34,957 nucleotides of DNA, taken from NCBI GenBank assembly GCA_018610125.1, contig JAHEOI010000344.1, forward strand, positions 1 through 34,957, written 5' to 3'. Of the stretch, positions 10,020-19,390 are shown one piece after another. Both the position numbers and the translations under genes were made by a program. Source of the stretch: Verrucomicrobiota bacterium (GTDB lineage: Bacteria; Verrucomicrobiota; Verrucomicrobiia; Limisphaerales; JAHEOI01). The stretch's first letter is position 1. Each line of letters starts with the position of its first letter. Under the pieces are notes generated by a model. The model was not told where the DNA came from. It did no database searches and was given only the letters and a program-made list of their open reading frames with translations.

Positions 10020-10192
10020 AAGCTTTTCTTGTGCTCGTTCGTTTCGTGAATGATTGATGACAGATCGCGGTCACTTATTCCAATCTGCTCTGCAGTCGTT
10101 TCCGAGGATGCTCTCGTCGATACCGGAATTCAATGAGAACGTTATCCCGGTAAGTCGTCAAGCGCAGCGAAAGGAACGGGGAGGGCGGAAGA

Positions 10193-10233
10193 CCAAAACT
10201 TGACACAATTGCATCAAATTTTGTTGGACAAGG
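10193..10233 (+). promoter_or_regulatory. Copy 1 of a 41-bp upstream element (contains TTGACA)
   Basis: CCAAAACTTGACACAATTGCATCAAATTTTGTTGGACAAGG; 37/41 identical to 27805-27845; 56 bp upstream of tdh start. Confidence 0.6.
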
Positions 10234-10288
10234 AATCCGGTGTGGTTCGATTTTGGGAGCAAAACAGGTGGCAAGAGGAGATCGACAA

Positions 10289-11317
10289 ATGAAGGCACTG
10301 GTCAAGAGGAAGGCGGAGCCCGGATTTTGGCTGGAGGAGGTCCCGGAGCCCGAGCTCGGGTTGAACGACGTGTTGATCCGTGTTGATCGGACGGGGATTT
10401 GCGGTACGGACCTGCACATTTACAACTGGGACGAGTGGGCCCAAAAGACCGTGCCGGTGCCACTGATCGTCGGCCACGAATTTGTCGGTGAGGTCGTCGA
10501 GGTCGGCTCGAATGTTAAGGATTTCTTTCCGGGGGACCTGGTCAGCGGCGAGGGCCATGTGGTATGCGGGCGATGTCGGAATTGCCTGGCTGGGAGGCGG
10601 CACCTCTGTGCCGAGACAAAGGGCATCGGGGTGAACCGCCCGGGGGCCTTTGCCGAATATTTGGTGCTTCCCATGACCAATGTTTGGCACCACGCCCCGT
10701 TTATTGAACGGGATATCGGTGCGATCTTTGATCCGTTCGGCAACGCCGTGCATACGGCGATGTCGTTTCCCGTATTGGGTGAGGATGTCCTCATAACCGG
10801 TGCCGGTCCGATCGGGGTAATGGCGACCGCGGTGGCTCGTCATGCCGGTGCCAGGCATGTGGTCGTGACGGATGTCAATCCGACCCGACTGAAGCTCGCT
10901 AAAAAGGTCGGTGCGACGATAACCTTGGACGCACGGCATGACACGATTGCCGAGATGCAAAAGACGCTCGGCATGAAAGAAGGATTCGACGTGGGTCTTG
11001 AAATGTCCGGAAATGACAATGCGTGTCGAGACATGATCGCCAATATGTGTCATGGGGGAAAGATTGCGATGCTCGGGATTCCGGACAACGAGATGAAGAT
11101 TGATTGGCAGACGGTGGTATTTAATATGCTGACGATCAAGGGGATTTATGGGCGGGAAATGTACGAGACCTGGTATAAAATGACAGTGATGCTTGAGTCC
11201 GGTCTGAATATTTGGCCTGTCATTACCCATCGTTTCCATTACACAGAATATGAAAAGGCGATCGAGGTCATGAAATCGGGGCAATCCGGCAAGGTGCTCC
11301 TCTATTGGAAGGATTAA
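10289..11317 (+). CDS. tdh: L-threonine 3-dehydrogenase
   Basis: [84 protein letters not shown] zinc site; adjacent to kbl. Confidence 0.96.
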   Translation: MKALVKRKAEPGFWLEEVPEPELGLNDVLIRVDRTGICGTDLHIYNWDEWAQKTVPVPLIVGHEFVGEVVEVGSNVKDFFPGDLVSGEGHVVCGRCRNCLAGRRHLCAETKGIGVNRPGAFAEYLVLPMTNVWHHAPFIERDIGAIFDPFGNAVHTAMSFPVLGEDVLITGAGPIGVMATAVARHAGARHVVVTDVNPTRLKLAKKVGATITLDARHDTIAEMQKTLGMKEGFDVGLEMSGNDNACRDMIANMCHGGKIAMLGIPDNEMKIDWQTVVFNMLTIKGIYGREMYETWYKMTVMLESGLNIWPVITHRFHYTEYEKAIEVMKSGQSGKVLLYWKD

Positions 11318-11372
11318 ACGGTATCCCGGCCAATTCCAGTTGTTTGATAAGTGATACCATTAAAAGCAAGCT

Positions 11373-12557
11373 ATGTACGGTGCCATCCGTAACCATCTAA
11401 AAGACGAGATCGAGAAGATTCGCGAAGGCGGCTTATATAAAGACGAACGGGTCATGACCACGCCGCAGGACGCTTACGTGCGTGTCGCCGAAAAAAAAGA
11501 GGTGCTAAACCTTTGTGCCAACAATTATCTGGGACTCGCCAAGCATCCGGAAGTGATTCAAGCCGCCCATGAGGGGTTGGACCGATGGGGGTATGGGCTC
11601 GCTTCGGTCCGGTTCATTTGCGGGACACAATCCTTGCACAAGGATTTGGAGCGCCGAATCACCGATTTCCTGGGCACAGAGGACACGCTCTTATATAGCT
11701 CCTGCTTCGACGCGAATGGGGGACTCTTCGAATCGCTGCTCGGTCCGGAAGATGCCGTCATATCGGACGAGCTAAACCATGCCAGCATCATTGACGGGAT
11801 TCGACTCTGTAAGGCGCAGCGGTTTCGGTATCGAAATGACGACATGGGCGATCTCGAAGCCAAGCTTCAAGAGGCCCGGACGGCTCGTTTCCGGATGATT
11901 GCCACCGATGGCGTCTTTTCGATGGATGGCTATGTCGCTGATCTCTCGAGGATCTGCGATTTGGCCGAGCGGTATGACGCGCTGGTCATGGTCGACGACT
12001 CGCATGCGACGGGAGTCATGGGAAGGCACGGACGAGGGACTCATGAGCACCATGGCGTTATGAATCGAGTCGACATTATCACGAGCACACTGGGAAAAGC
12101 TTTAGGCGGCGCCAGCGGCGGCTTCACAAGCGGCAAACAGGAAATCGTTGAGTATCTGCGTCAGCGGTCTCGTCCCTATCTCTTTTCGAATACGGTGGCT
12201 CCTCCGGTGGTTTCGGGAGCTATCAAGGCATTGGAGCTGGTTTCGGCCTCGACCTCACTGCGGGACCGATTGGAAGACAACACGCGGTACTTTCGACAGA
12301 GAATGCAAGAAACAGGCTTTGAGATTCTTCCAGGGGAGCACCCGATTGTTCCGATCATGATTGGGGATGCGGCGACGGCCGCTCGGATTGCCGATGCGAT
12401 GCTCGAAAAAGGCGTTTATGTGATCGGATTTTCCTACCCGGTGGTCCCAAAGGGGAAAGCTCGCATCCGGACTCAAATCTCGGCGGCACACAGTCGTGAC
12501 GATTTGGAGCAGGCGGTTCAGAAATTTGGGGAGGTCAAGTCCGAGTTTGGGATCTAG
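11373..12557 (+). CDS. kbl: Glycine C-acetyltransferase (2-amino-3-ketobutyrate CoA ligase)
   Basis: [73 protein letters not shown]; tdh-kbl order. Confidence 0.96.
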   Translation: MYGAIRNHLKDEIEKIREGGLYKDERVMTTPQDAYVRVAEKKEVLNLCANNYLGLAKHPEVIQAAHEGLDRWGYGLASVRFICGTQSLHKDLERRITDFLGTEDTLLYSSCFDANGGLFESLLGPEDAVISDELNHASIIDGIRLCKAQRFRYRNDDMGDLEAKLQEARTARFRMIATDGVFSMDGYVADLSRICDLAERYDALVMVDDSHATGVMGRHGRGTHEHHGVMNRVDIITSTLGKALGGASGGFTSGKQEIVEYLRQRSRPYLFSNTVAPPVVSGAIKALELVSASTSLRDRLEDNTRYFRQRMQETGFEILPGEHPIVPIMIGDAATAARIADAMLEKGVYVIGFSYPVVPKGKARIRTQISAAHSRDDLEQAVQKFGEVKSEFGI

Positions 12558-12647
12558 GGAGCCAACCTGGATGATCCTCGTCGGTTGGCGAAGTGGCGGG
12601 CCAGGCTCCGATTTCGGCTTTGCCTATTGACGGGGTAGGGATTATCA

Positions 12648-13892
12648 ATGACAGGGATAATGGGTTTTCTCCCAATCATGGCGCTGGTGGGGGTGTTGGT
12701 CTTTGCCGGCGTGAGCTTTTTATTTGCCATCGCCGAGACCGCGTTGTTTGCCCTTGGCAAGTGGCAGGCCCGGAAACTGGCCGAGCGTCATCCCGATAAT
12801 GGCACCATTGTCCTTGGCTTGCTGGCCAAACCGCATGATTTACTGGCAACGATCGTCCTGGGCGACTCGATCGCCAACGGGGCGGTTGTCGTCTTGGGAC
12901 TTTGGCCCGCTTTCGGGAGGGACTGGCCCATCACCTTGATCTTGGTCGGGTTGTTTGTCCTCATCCTCGTCGGTTGCGAGGTCATGCCCAAGACGCTGGC
13001 CGTACGCTTGCCCGAGGTGTGGTCGCTGCGAATCGCCCGGCCGATGCGGTTTTGCCTTACGTTGACGACTCCGTTACGACGTATTGTACAAGATTTCAAC
13101 GCAACCATTTTGAACCGGCTTATCCCGGAATCGGTCCAGCCCCACGCCAGCCTGACCGACGAAGATTATGAAGAGCTCATCGAGCTCGCTTACCAACAAG
13201 GCACACTCGACCAGTCGGAACGGGAGATTATCTTCAGCATTGTCAATCTCGATCAGGAAACGGTCGGCGACGTGATGCAGCCGCGAGCGCAAATTATCGG
13301 AGTCCCTGTCGGCACACCGCACGAAGAGATCGTTGAAATGGCTCGTCGCTACAAGCATCGACGCCTGGTGCTTTACGAGGACTCCCTGGATACGATTGTC
13401 GGCTTCATCAATACCCGGACGCTGCTGTTGAATTCCGGCACCGACCTCGAACCGGCGACCGAATTCCCTTTCTTTGTTCCGGAAAGCATGAATGTGCTTC
13501 AATTGTGGAAAAACATGCAGCGGCAACAACGGGGGATGGTGGTGGTGTTGGATGAGTTTGGTGGGACCGCGGGCCTTGTGACCATGGAAGACATCGTTGA
13601 AGAAATGCTTGGTGAGATCCGGAGTGAAGGCGAATCGGAAGGATTTACTTTGGAGAAGCTTGGCGAAGGCCGATGGCGGGTCAATGGAACGACTCAGATT
13701 GAGGACTTCGCCAAGGAATGTCCGGCGATCGGGGAAACGGAAGAGGTGGACACAGTCGGGGGACTGGTGACGGCGCAGATGGAAGTCGTGCCAAAAGTCG
13801 GCGAGACGATGGAGTATCGGGGGCTGCGCTTCACGGTTCTGGCGGCCGATGAGCGGCGGGTTCGAGAGGTGCTGGTGGAACGGATCGATTAG
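12648..13892 (+). CDS. CNNM/CBS-domain membrane protein (HlyC/CorC-type hemolysin family)
   Basis: N-terminal TM helices; EREIIFSIVNLDQETVGDVMQPRAQI; VVVLDEFGGTAGLVTMEDIVEEMLGEI; C-terminal CorC_HlyC domain. Confidence 0.9.
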   Translation: MTGIMGFLPIMALVGVLVFAGVSFLFAIAETALFALGKWQARKLAERHPDNGTIVLGLLAKPHDLLATIVLGDSIANGAVVVLGLWPAFGRDWPITLILVGLFVLILVGCEVMPKTLAVRLPEVWSLRIARPMRFCLTLTTPLRRIVQDFNATILNRLIPESVQPHASLTDEDYEELIELAYQQGTLDQSEREIIFSIVNLDQETVGDVMQPRAQIIGVPVGTPHEEIVEMARRYKHRRLVLYEDSLDTIVGFINTRTLLLNSGTDLEPATEFPFFVPESMNVLQLWKNMQRQQRGMVVVLDEFGGTAGLVTMEDIVEEMLGEIRSEGESEGFTLEKLGEGRWRVNGTTQIEDFAKECPAIGETEEVDTVGGLVTAQMEVVPKVGETMEYRGLRFTVLAADERRVREVLVERID

Positions 13893-13907
13893 GGAGGGAG
13901 GCCTTAT

Positions 13908-14897
13908 ATGCAGAATACTACCGGACTGATCCTCTTCATGCTGCTTTGCCTGGCCGTTTCGTTTCTCCTTTCGGGGATGGAGACGGGCGTCTTTGCGTTG
14001 AGCAGGCTACGGATCCGGCAATACATGCGTGCCGGAAACCGGCAGGCCAAGGTGCTCCAGGGCTATTTGGACGATTCCGAGGATTTCCTTTGGACCATCC
14101 TGGTCGGGAATACGATGGCGAATTTTGTCCTGATGAGCCTGACCTTCATCGCACTTTACAATTGGCTCGCTCAATGGCCGCTGTTGCTCCTGGCCGCATT
14201 GATCGCGGTCGGATTTCTATTCTATAGCTTCGGAGATCTACTTCCAAAGATGCTTTTTCAACGGTTTCCAAATCGCCTTTGTTTGGCATTGGCGCGGCCG
14301 TTTCGGATGCTGCATATCGGCTTGAGGCCGCTCGTGCGGCTCGTGAAGGCCTTCACCAAGCTGTCGCTCTTAACGGCAGGAAAAGACAAGGCCCAAGGTT
14401 ATCTTTTCGGAAATCGCGAAGAGCTGCGACTTGTGATGCAGGAATCGTCAAGGGTCTTGACCACTCAAGAGCGGAGTATTATTAACCGGGTCCTCGACCT
14501 GCAGCATTTGACAGTGAAGTCCGTGACTGTCCCGATCTCCAAAGTTGTGACGATTGACGCTCAGACACCGATTAGTGAGGCATTGCGGATTTGTCGCGAG
14601 AGTCAAGTGACACGCCTTCCTGTTTGGCAGCAATTTGCTCAGCAGCGACGGCTTGTCGGATTGATCAGTCTTAAGACACTCCTTTATAACGAGGAGATCC
14701 CGGTAACCAAAACCGTTAAAGCGTACATTTCTCCGGTTTTGTATCTTGATGAAAACCTCAGGCTCAAGGAAGGGCTTCGCCGAATGCAGCGAAGCGGGCA
14801 ACGACTGGCGATTGTCCTGGCCCGAGATGGTCACGAGCTTGGGCTGATTAGCCTGCAGGACATATTGAGGGTGGTCTTTGGAGAAGTCAGTTTGTAA
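13908..14897 (+). CDS. CNNM/CBS-domain protein, second tandem paralog, lacking the C-terminal CorC_HlyC domain
   Basis: SFLLSGMETGVFALSRLRIRQYMRAGNRQAK (CNNM), TTQERSIINRVLDLQHLTVKSVTVPISKVV, ends after CBS pair (GLISLQDILRVVFGEVSL). Confidence 0.88.
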   Translation: MQNTTGLILFMLLCLAVSFLLSGMETGVFALSRLRIRQYMRAGNRQAKVLQGYLDDSEDFLWTILVGNTMANFVLMSLTFIALYNWLAQWPLLLLAALIAVGFLFYSFGDLLPKMLFQRFPNRLCLALARPFRMLHIGLRPLVRLVKAFTKLSLLTAGKDKAQGYLFGNREELRLVMQESSRVLTTQERSIINRVLDLQHLTVKSVTVPISKVVTIDAQTPISEALRICRESQVTRLPVWQQFAQQRRLVGLISLKTLLYNEEIPVTKTVKAYISPVLYLDENLRLKEGLRRMQRSGQRLAIVLARDGHELGLISLQDILRVVFGEVSL

Positions 14898-14900
14898 GCC

Positions 14901-16250
14901 ATGGAGATTGAAGAGATCATTTTCCAGATCTTCGAGCGCGGCTTTGAGCTCGCATTGGTCATGGCTCTGGTTTTGATGAACTCGTTTTTTGTGGCGGCCG
15001 AGTTCGCCCTGGTCAAAATCCGGGATACCCAATTGGACAGCCTGGTGCGAGCGGGTCATCGTCGGGCCAAAGTCGCGCGAAGGGTGGTGCAAAACCTGGA
15101 TGCCTCGCTGAGTGCGACCCAATTGGGAATTACCTTGGCGAGTCTCGGCTTGGGTTGGTATGCGGAGCCACTGTTTGAGCAACTGCTCCACCCGGTAATG
15201 GACGGACTCGGAATTCAATCGCCCCACCTGCAGCATGCCATGGCGTTTGCGGTCGGCTTTTCGATCATCACCTTTCTCCATATCGTGATCGGGGAGCTGG
15301 CTCCGAAATCGTTGGCAATCCAAAAGCCGCTGCCGACGAGTCTCTGGGTCGCCCATCCATTACTCTGGTTCTACAAGGCCTCCTACCCGTTCATCTGGCT
15401 TTTAAACCATACGGCGAATTGGTTTTTACATCGTGTCGGCCTGGAGACGGTAAGCGAGTCCGAAATGGTCCATTCGGAGGAGGAGCTGAGATTGCTTTTC
15501 TCGGCGGCGCAGCAACGCACTGGCGGGACCACGCTGGGACGGGATATCGTTTTGAATGCCATGACCCTCAAGCGTCGGATCGTGCGTGAGGTGATGCAGC
15601 CCCGGCGGGAGATCGTCGTCTTGGATACGGAGGCGACGATCTCGCAATGCCTGGAGATCGCGGAGAAGACTCGCTATTCTCGATTCCCCCTCTGTGAAAA
15701 CGGCGATCTTGATGAAACAGTTGGTGTGATCCATTTCAAGGACTTGATCGGCCTGCGTTCCAAGGTTTCGAAAGGATCGGAGCTGGTGGTTGTCGCCAGG
15801 AAGCTGATTTATGTCCCGGAAACCGCACGACTCGAAAAGGTGCTGGAGCTCTTTCTGAATCGGAAGCTCCACTTTGCCATTGTGGTCGACGAATATGGCG
15901 GCACTGTCGGGATGGTGACGTTGGAGGATATTCTCGAAGAGCTCGTGGGGGAGATCCAGGACGAGTTCGATCAAGAGCCCCCCATGATCAGCAAGAAAGG
16001 GGAGAACCAGTGGGAAATCCAAGGGAGCTTGCCGTTGCATGAGCTGGGCGCCTTTATGGGGGTTGAGCTTCAGGAGGAAGACGTCACAACGACAAGCGGC
16101 TGGATCACCCATCAGTTGGAAGGATTTCCCAAAATCGGGGACGTTATTCGTGTTGGCGAGTACGAATTTCGGGTCGAGGAGATTGACGGGCCTGTCGTTG
16201 AGCGCCTCTCTGTTCGACGCTACCCGAAGCCGCGTGAGGAGAAAGAGTGA
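14901..16250 (+). CDS. CNNM/CBS-domain membrane protein (HlyC/CorC-type), third tandem paralog
   Basis: NSFFVAAEFALVKIRDTQLDSLVRAGHRRAK, RIVREVMQPRREIVVLD, AIVVDEYGGTVGMVTLEDILEELVGEIQDEFD, C-terminal CorC_HlyC; starts 3 nt after the previous stop. Confidence 0.93.
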   Translation: MEIEEIIFQIFERGFELALVMALVLMNSFFVAAEFALVKIRDTQLDSLVRAGHRRAKVARRVVQNLDASLSATQLGITLASLGLGWYAEPLFEQLLHPVMDGLGIQSPHLQHAMAFAVGFSIITFLHIVIGELAPKSLAIQKPLPTSLWVAHPLLWFYKASYPFIWLLNHTANWFLHRVGLETVSESEMVHSEEELRLLFSAAQQRTGGTTLGRDIVLNAMTLKRRIVREVMQPRREIVVLDTEATISQCLEIAEKTRYSRFPLCENGDLDETVGVIHFKDLIGLRSKVSKGSELVVVARKLIYVPETARLEKVLELFLNRKLHFAIVVDEYGGTVGMVTLEDILEELVGEIQDEFDQEPPMISKKGENQWEIQGSLPLHELGAFMGVELQEEDVTTTSGWITHQLEGFPKIGDVIRVGEYEFRVEEIDGPVVERLSVRRYPKPREEKE

Positions 16251-16386
16251 ATGTCCTGATTGTCTCTCGGGACGAGCTCCATGAGCCTGCCTGTGGTGCG
16301 GCGATACAGGCGACCAGATGAAAATCATAGAGACTGCGGAGATACCTATTGAATCCCGAAGCGCTTCAGGACAAGAGAGCTCAGGG

Positions 16387-17058
16387 TCACGGCTGGGAAG
16401 ACAGACCGAGGCTGTCAGAAACGCGAGGGATCTCAGGCAATTGGGAGACTTGACTTGCGGCTTCGCTCAGGAGTCTTTTGATTTCAGAAGGGAGATGGGG
16501 AAGGTCGCCGTCCTCGAAATAACTGAGGGCCTTGAGGCTGATCATTGGATTGAAGGTGTCAGGGTAGAGGGCGCGCGCGGCGCCAAGGGCATAAGCGAGG
16601 GAGATACCGTCTTTAAGAATCGCGGCGATATCCAGATAATCTTTTTGCTCCGCCCTTTGCTGGATGATCGCCACCTTGGTTGCCGCCAGGTCAAGTAGGG
16701 CGGCAACGATGAGAGATCCGTCGCTGGTGAGTTGAGGCTCGCCGACGCGTCCGATTCGAAGTGCTCCAAAAAAGGATAACCGGATAACTCCTTCCTTGTC
16801 GGCAATAACACTCAGGGTATTGGGCTTGGCCTGTGAGCGCTCACACTGTTCAAGCCACGGGATCGTACGAAACAGCTCCTCGACTTGAAATTTTTCGCTG
16901 CTGAAGAAATCGAAATCGAACGATTGTCGGTGTCCGAGGCGAAGCGCGAGGGCGGTGCCACCGTAAAGTATGAAATGTGGGGAGACATGACGTAATAAAG
17001 GCCAGAACGCCTGTTGAGCTTGCGGCAGCACATCGAGTTGTGGAACAAACGTGGTCAT
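16387..17058 (-). CDS. AbiEii-type nucleotidyltransferase (toxin-like)
   Basis: FILYGGTALALRLGHRQSFDFDFFSSEKF (GGTxL..R..HR.S.DFDFF), DLAATKVAIIQQRAEQKDYLDIAAIL. Confidence 0.85.
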   Translation of the reverse strand: MTTFVPQLDVLPQAQQAFWPLLRHVSPHFILYGGTALALRLGHRQSFDFDFFSSEKFQVEELFRTIPWLEQCERSQAKPNTLSVIADKEGVIRLSFFGALRIGRVGEPQLTSDGSLIVAALLDLAATKVAIIQQRAEQKDYLDIAAILKDGISLAYALGAARALYPDTFNPMISLKALSYFEDGDLPHLPSEIKRLLSEAASQVSQLPEIPRVSDSLGLSSQP

Positions 17059-17354
17059 CCGAATCGGCGCGGAAGAGGGGGTGTTGGCCTTCGGCCATAC
17101 ACGTTATTCCAGTAGACCCACGAGGCTTGGTCGAATACCCCGGGTGGGGGGGTATCCAAGACGGATACGAAAATTTCGCTGCCAAAGTGGTGTCGGGTGA
17201 CTTGAACGTCCTCCCAATTGCCCCAAACCATGACCTGAGCGATAAATCGTTCCGGGTATGCCAGAGCCTCCTCGGGTGGTTTCCACCAAACAACTTTTCT
17301 CGCTACCCGAATAAGCTTGGGCTCGCCCCCTACAGCTTGCTCATTATCTCCCAT
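17055..17354 (-). CDS. Small partner protein of the AbiEii-type gene (putative antitoxin)
   Basis: MGDNEQAVGGEPKLIRVARKVVWWKPPEEALAYPERFIAQVMVWGNWEDVQVTRHHFGSEIFVSVLDTPPPGVFDQASWVYWNNVYG; 4-nt overlap with the toxin-like gene; recurrent partner pattern recalled for AbiEii-like genes. Confidence 0.7.
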   Translation of the reverse strand: MGDNEQAVGGEPKLIRVARKVVWWKPPEEALAYPERFIAQVMVWGNWEDVQVTRHHFGSEIFVSVLDTPPPGVFDQASWVYWNNVYGRRPTPPLPRRFG

Positions 17355-17765
17355 CCACCTTATTTTAGCATATCCCAGGCACGATCTCATCCTCTTCCTT
17401 CCGTCGGAGGTGCAAGCGAGACCAGGTTCCTGGCAACGGGGATTCTTATCTAGAATGCGGTATCGTAGCAATCGATGCTTGCGGAAGACGTCACGGTTTG
17501 ATTGTATTTTCCTGTCTACTCGTTGTAAAGTTTCTGTAACAGAGATAAGACTGTTCCTTCGCGTGATAACCTCCCAGGTGCTCGAGGCTGCGTGGGGGAA
17601 AGGGCTGGCGAGGCGTTTGGCTTAGACTCGGCAAGGCATGGGACCGGAAAATTGCCCGCGAACGAGCGCGAAATGACGCTTAAGCAGAAGACAAAGAGGC
17701 TGCTGCATCGGCGCTACCGTTTGCGGCTTGGCGAAGCGGTCCGCACGCTTTCTCTGGGTCGGTTG

Positions 17766-18425
17766 TTACGGTGCCAACCGATCGATCCGCCAATGCCCGT
17801 CCTCCGTTCGCGTATAGACAAAGCGATCGTGCAGCCGATTGGGACGCCCCTGCCAGAATTCAATCCGTTCGGGTGCCAGGACAAAGCCTCCCCAGTTGTC
17901 GGGAGTGGGGATGTCAGCGTCCGGGTATTGGTCTTGGAGCTCCTGGAACCGCTGCTCAAGCACTTGCCGGTCGGTGATGACCTGATCTTGAGAAGAGGCC
18001 CAAGCACCGAGGCGACTCCCTCGAGGTCGTGATTGAAAGTAATCGATGGATTCTTGCCGCGACAACTGTTGGGTCTGGCCGATAATACACACCTGGCGCT
18101 CAAGCTGAGACCAATAGAAGACCAGAGCCGCATTCGGATTCGTCTCAAGTTCGCGCGCCTTGCGCGAGGTGTAATTGGTAAAGAATTGAAAGCCGCGCTC
18201 GTCCATGCCTTTGAGAAGCACGATGCGGGCCGACGGGACGCCGTCGGCATCGGCGGTGGCAAGGGTCATGGCATTGGCGTCCTGCCCCACGGCATTAATT
18301 GCTTCCTGGAACCACCGCTGAAATTGCGCCAGCGGATCGGCGCTGAGATCGTCTCGCTCCAGTCCGCGGCTGGAATAATCGCGTCTTATATCACCAATGC
18401 TCATTGAAGCTTTATTGACCGACAT
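17766..18425 (-). CDS. pdxH: Pyridoxamine 5'-phosphate oxidase
   Basis: DPLAQFQRWFQEAI, AMTLATADADGVPSARIVLLKGMDERGFQFFTNYTSRKARELETNP, SRLGAWASSQDQVI, GGFVLAPERIEFWQGRPNRLHDRFVY, WRIDRLAP C-terminus. Confidence 0.97.
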   Translation of the reverse strand: MSVNKASMSIGDIRRDYSSRGLERDDLSADPLAQFQRWFQEAINAVGQDANAMTLATADADGVPSARIVLLKGMDERGFQFFTNYTSRKARELETNPNAALVFYWSQLERQVCIIGQTQQLSRQESIDYFQSRPRGSRLGAWASSQDQVITDRQVLEQRFQELQDQYPDADIPTPDNWGGFVLAPERIEFWQGRPNRLHDRFVYTRTEDGHWRIDRLAP

Positions 18426-18504
18426 GCGCGAAAGCGCACCAGTACCGACAATAAGCCGAAACGCTCGCGCGAGTAAAGCAACGATAAAATCGCAGAGCTG
18501 GAAA

Positions 18505-18530
18505 CGATAGGGACGTCGTCCCCGGCGTTC
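18505..18530 (+). repeat. Dispersed REP-like intergenic repeat
   Basis: cgatagggacgtcgtccccggcgttc. Confidence 0.7.
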
Positions 18531-18598
18531 AGCGGCGGCCCGCAGCGGGTGCGGGCCTTACCACAACGGAGGTCGGAGGTAGGCGGGGGAGCTCTCGA

Positions 18599-19390
18599 TC
18601 ACACGGAGTAGCCTTTTCTCTCGGCAATCTGTTTGACAGGAGGCGTATAGAAGCGCTCGATGAAATTAGGATCTTCGAGAAGGTGACCGGTGGCCTTGTT
18701 GTCTTTGTCGATCAAGTATTTCAATTGGTCCATATCATCGGTCCAGTCGAAGCCATTGAAGAATTCCGCGCCGCCGAATTGGGTCTTGTAAAGGGCGTTC
18801 CGATTGTAAACCGTCCCGAGATAGCACCGTTCAATCCCTTGCCCGGCAAAGAATCGGATGGCGGCCGTCATCATGTAGATCCCTAAATGTTGGCGGATCA
18901 GATCGAGGTCATAGAAGGCGTAGTAATAGTAGACAAGGTGAGGCGGCTCGAGGTAGAGCGTCGCGGCGCCGACTTCACGATCCGATTCGGTATCGTGAAA
19001 TAAAAGTAAGTGGGTGGTCACGGCCCCGCGGAAAAGTCGATCGAGCCGATCGTAAGGCATTTTATCGGTACCGAATCGGCGATCGGCGTACTCCTTGAAA
19101 AAACGCCGCCTGGCGTCGGTGTACTCAAAGTCCGATCGGGCGACGAGCTGCATGCGAAACCGCGCTCCTTTGCGAAGGATGCGGCGATTTTCGGAGGAGG
19201 GATAAAATCGATCGAGTGCGACCCGGACGTGACGGCAGAGATAAAAGCGATCCAAGTTGGGCGAGCTCGGAAGAAACCCGCGTCCCATGATGTCGGCCGG
19301 TGTCTCTCCTTCTTCGGGGAAGGCCCAGACGGCATATGGAAAGGTGTAGCTTGCGTAATCGGGACGAGCTTCTGAAAAGAGTATCTTCAT
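18599..19390 (-). CDS. Arginyl-tRNA--protein transferase-like (ATE_C-like, GNAT-fold) protein
   Basis: HLVYYYYAFYDLDLIRQHLGIYMMTAAIRFFAGQGIERCYLGTVYNRNALYKTQFGGAEFFNGFDW resembles the ATE C-terminal pattern (YYYDP...SLGxY...E...A...YLYLGY...YK.QF.P.E....W). Confidence 0.55.
   Translation of the reverse strand: MKILFSEARPDYASYTFPYAVWAFPEEGETPADIMGRGFLPSSPNLDRFYLCRHVRVALDRFYPSSENRRILRKGARFRMQLVARSDFEYTDARRRFFKEYADRRFGTDKMPYDRLDRLFRGAVTTHLLLFHDTESDREVGAATLYLEPPHLVYYYYAFYDLDLIRQHLGIYMMTAAIRFFAGQGIERCYLGTVYNRNALYKTQFGGAEFFNGFDWTDDMDQLKYLIDKDNKATGHLLEDPNFIERFYTPPVKQIAERKGYSV

Noticed and set aside
10193-10233. 41-bp repeat as a sigma54 promoter
   Set aside because: Spacing and GG/GC dinucleotides do not match TGGCAC-N5-TTGCA
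10214-11284. 356-aa minus-strand ORF opposite tdh
   Set aside because: Antisense shadow of a confidently identified gene; His/Arg/Pro-rich with no recognisable domain
12561-12589. GCCAACC...GGTTGGC hairpin after kbl as a terminator
   Set aside because: Only a 7-bp stem with a 15-nt loop and no T-tract; too weak to call
15426-16328. 300-aa minus-strand ORF (and 14448-15356)
   Set aside because: Antisense to CNNM/CBS genes whose sense frames carry clear motifs
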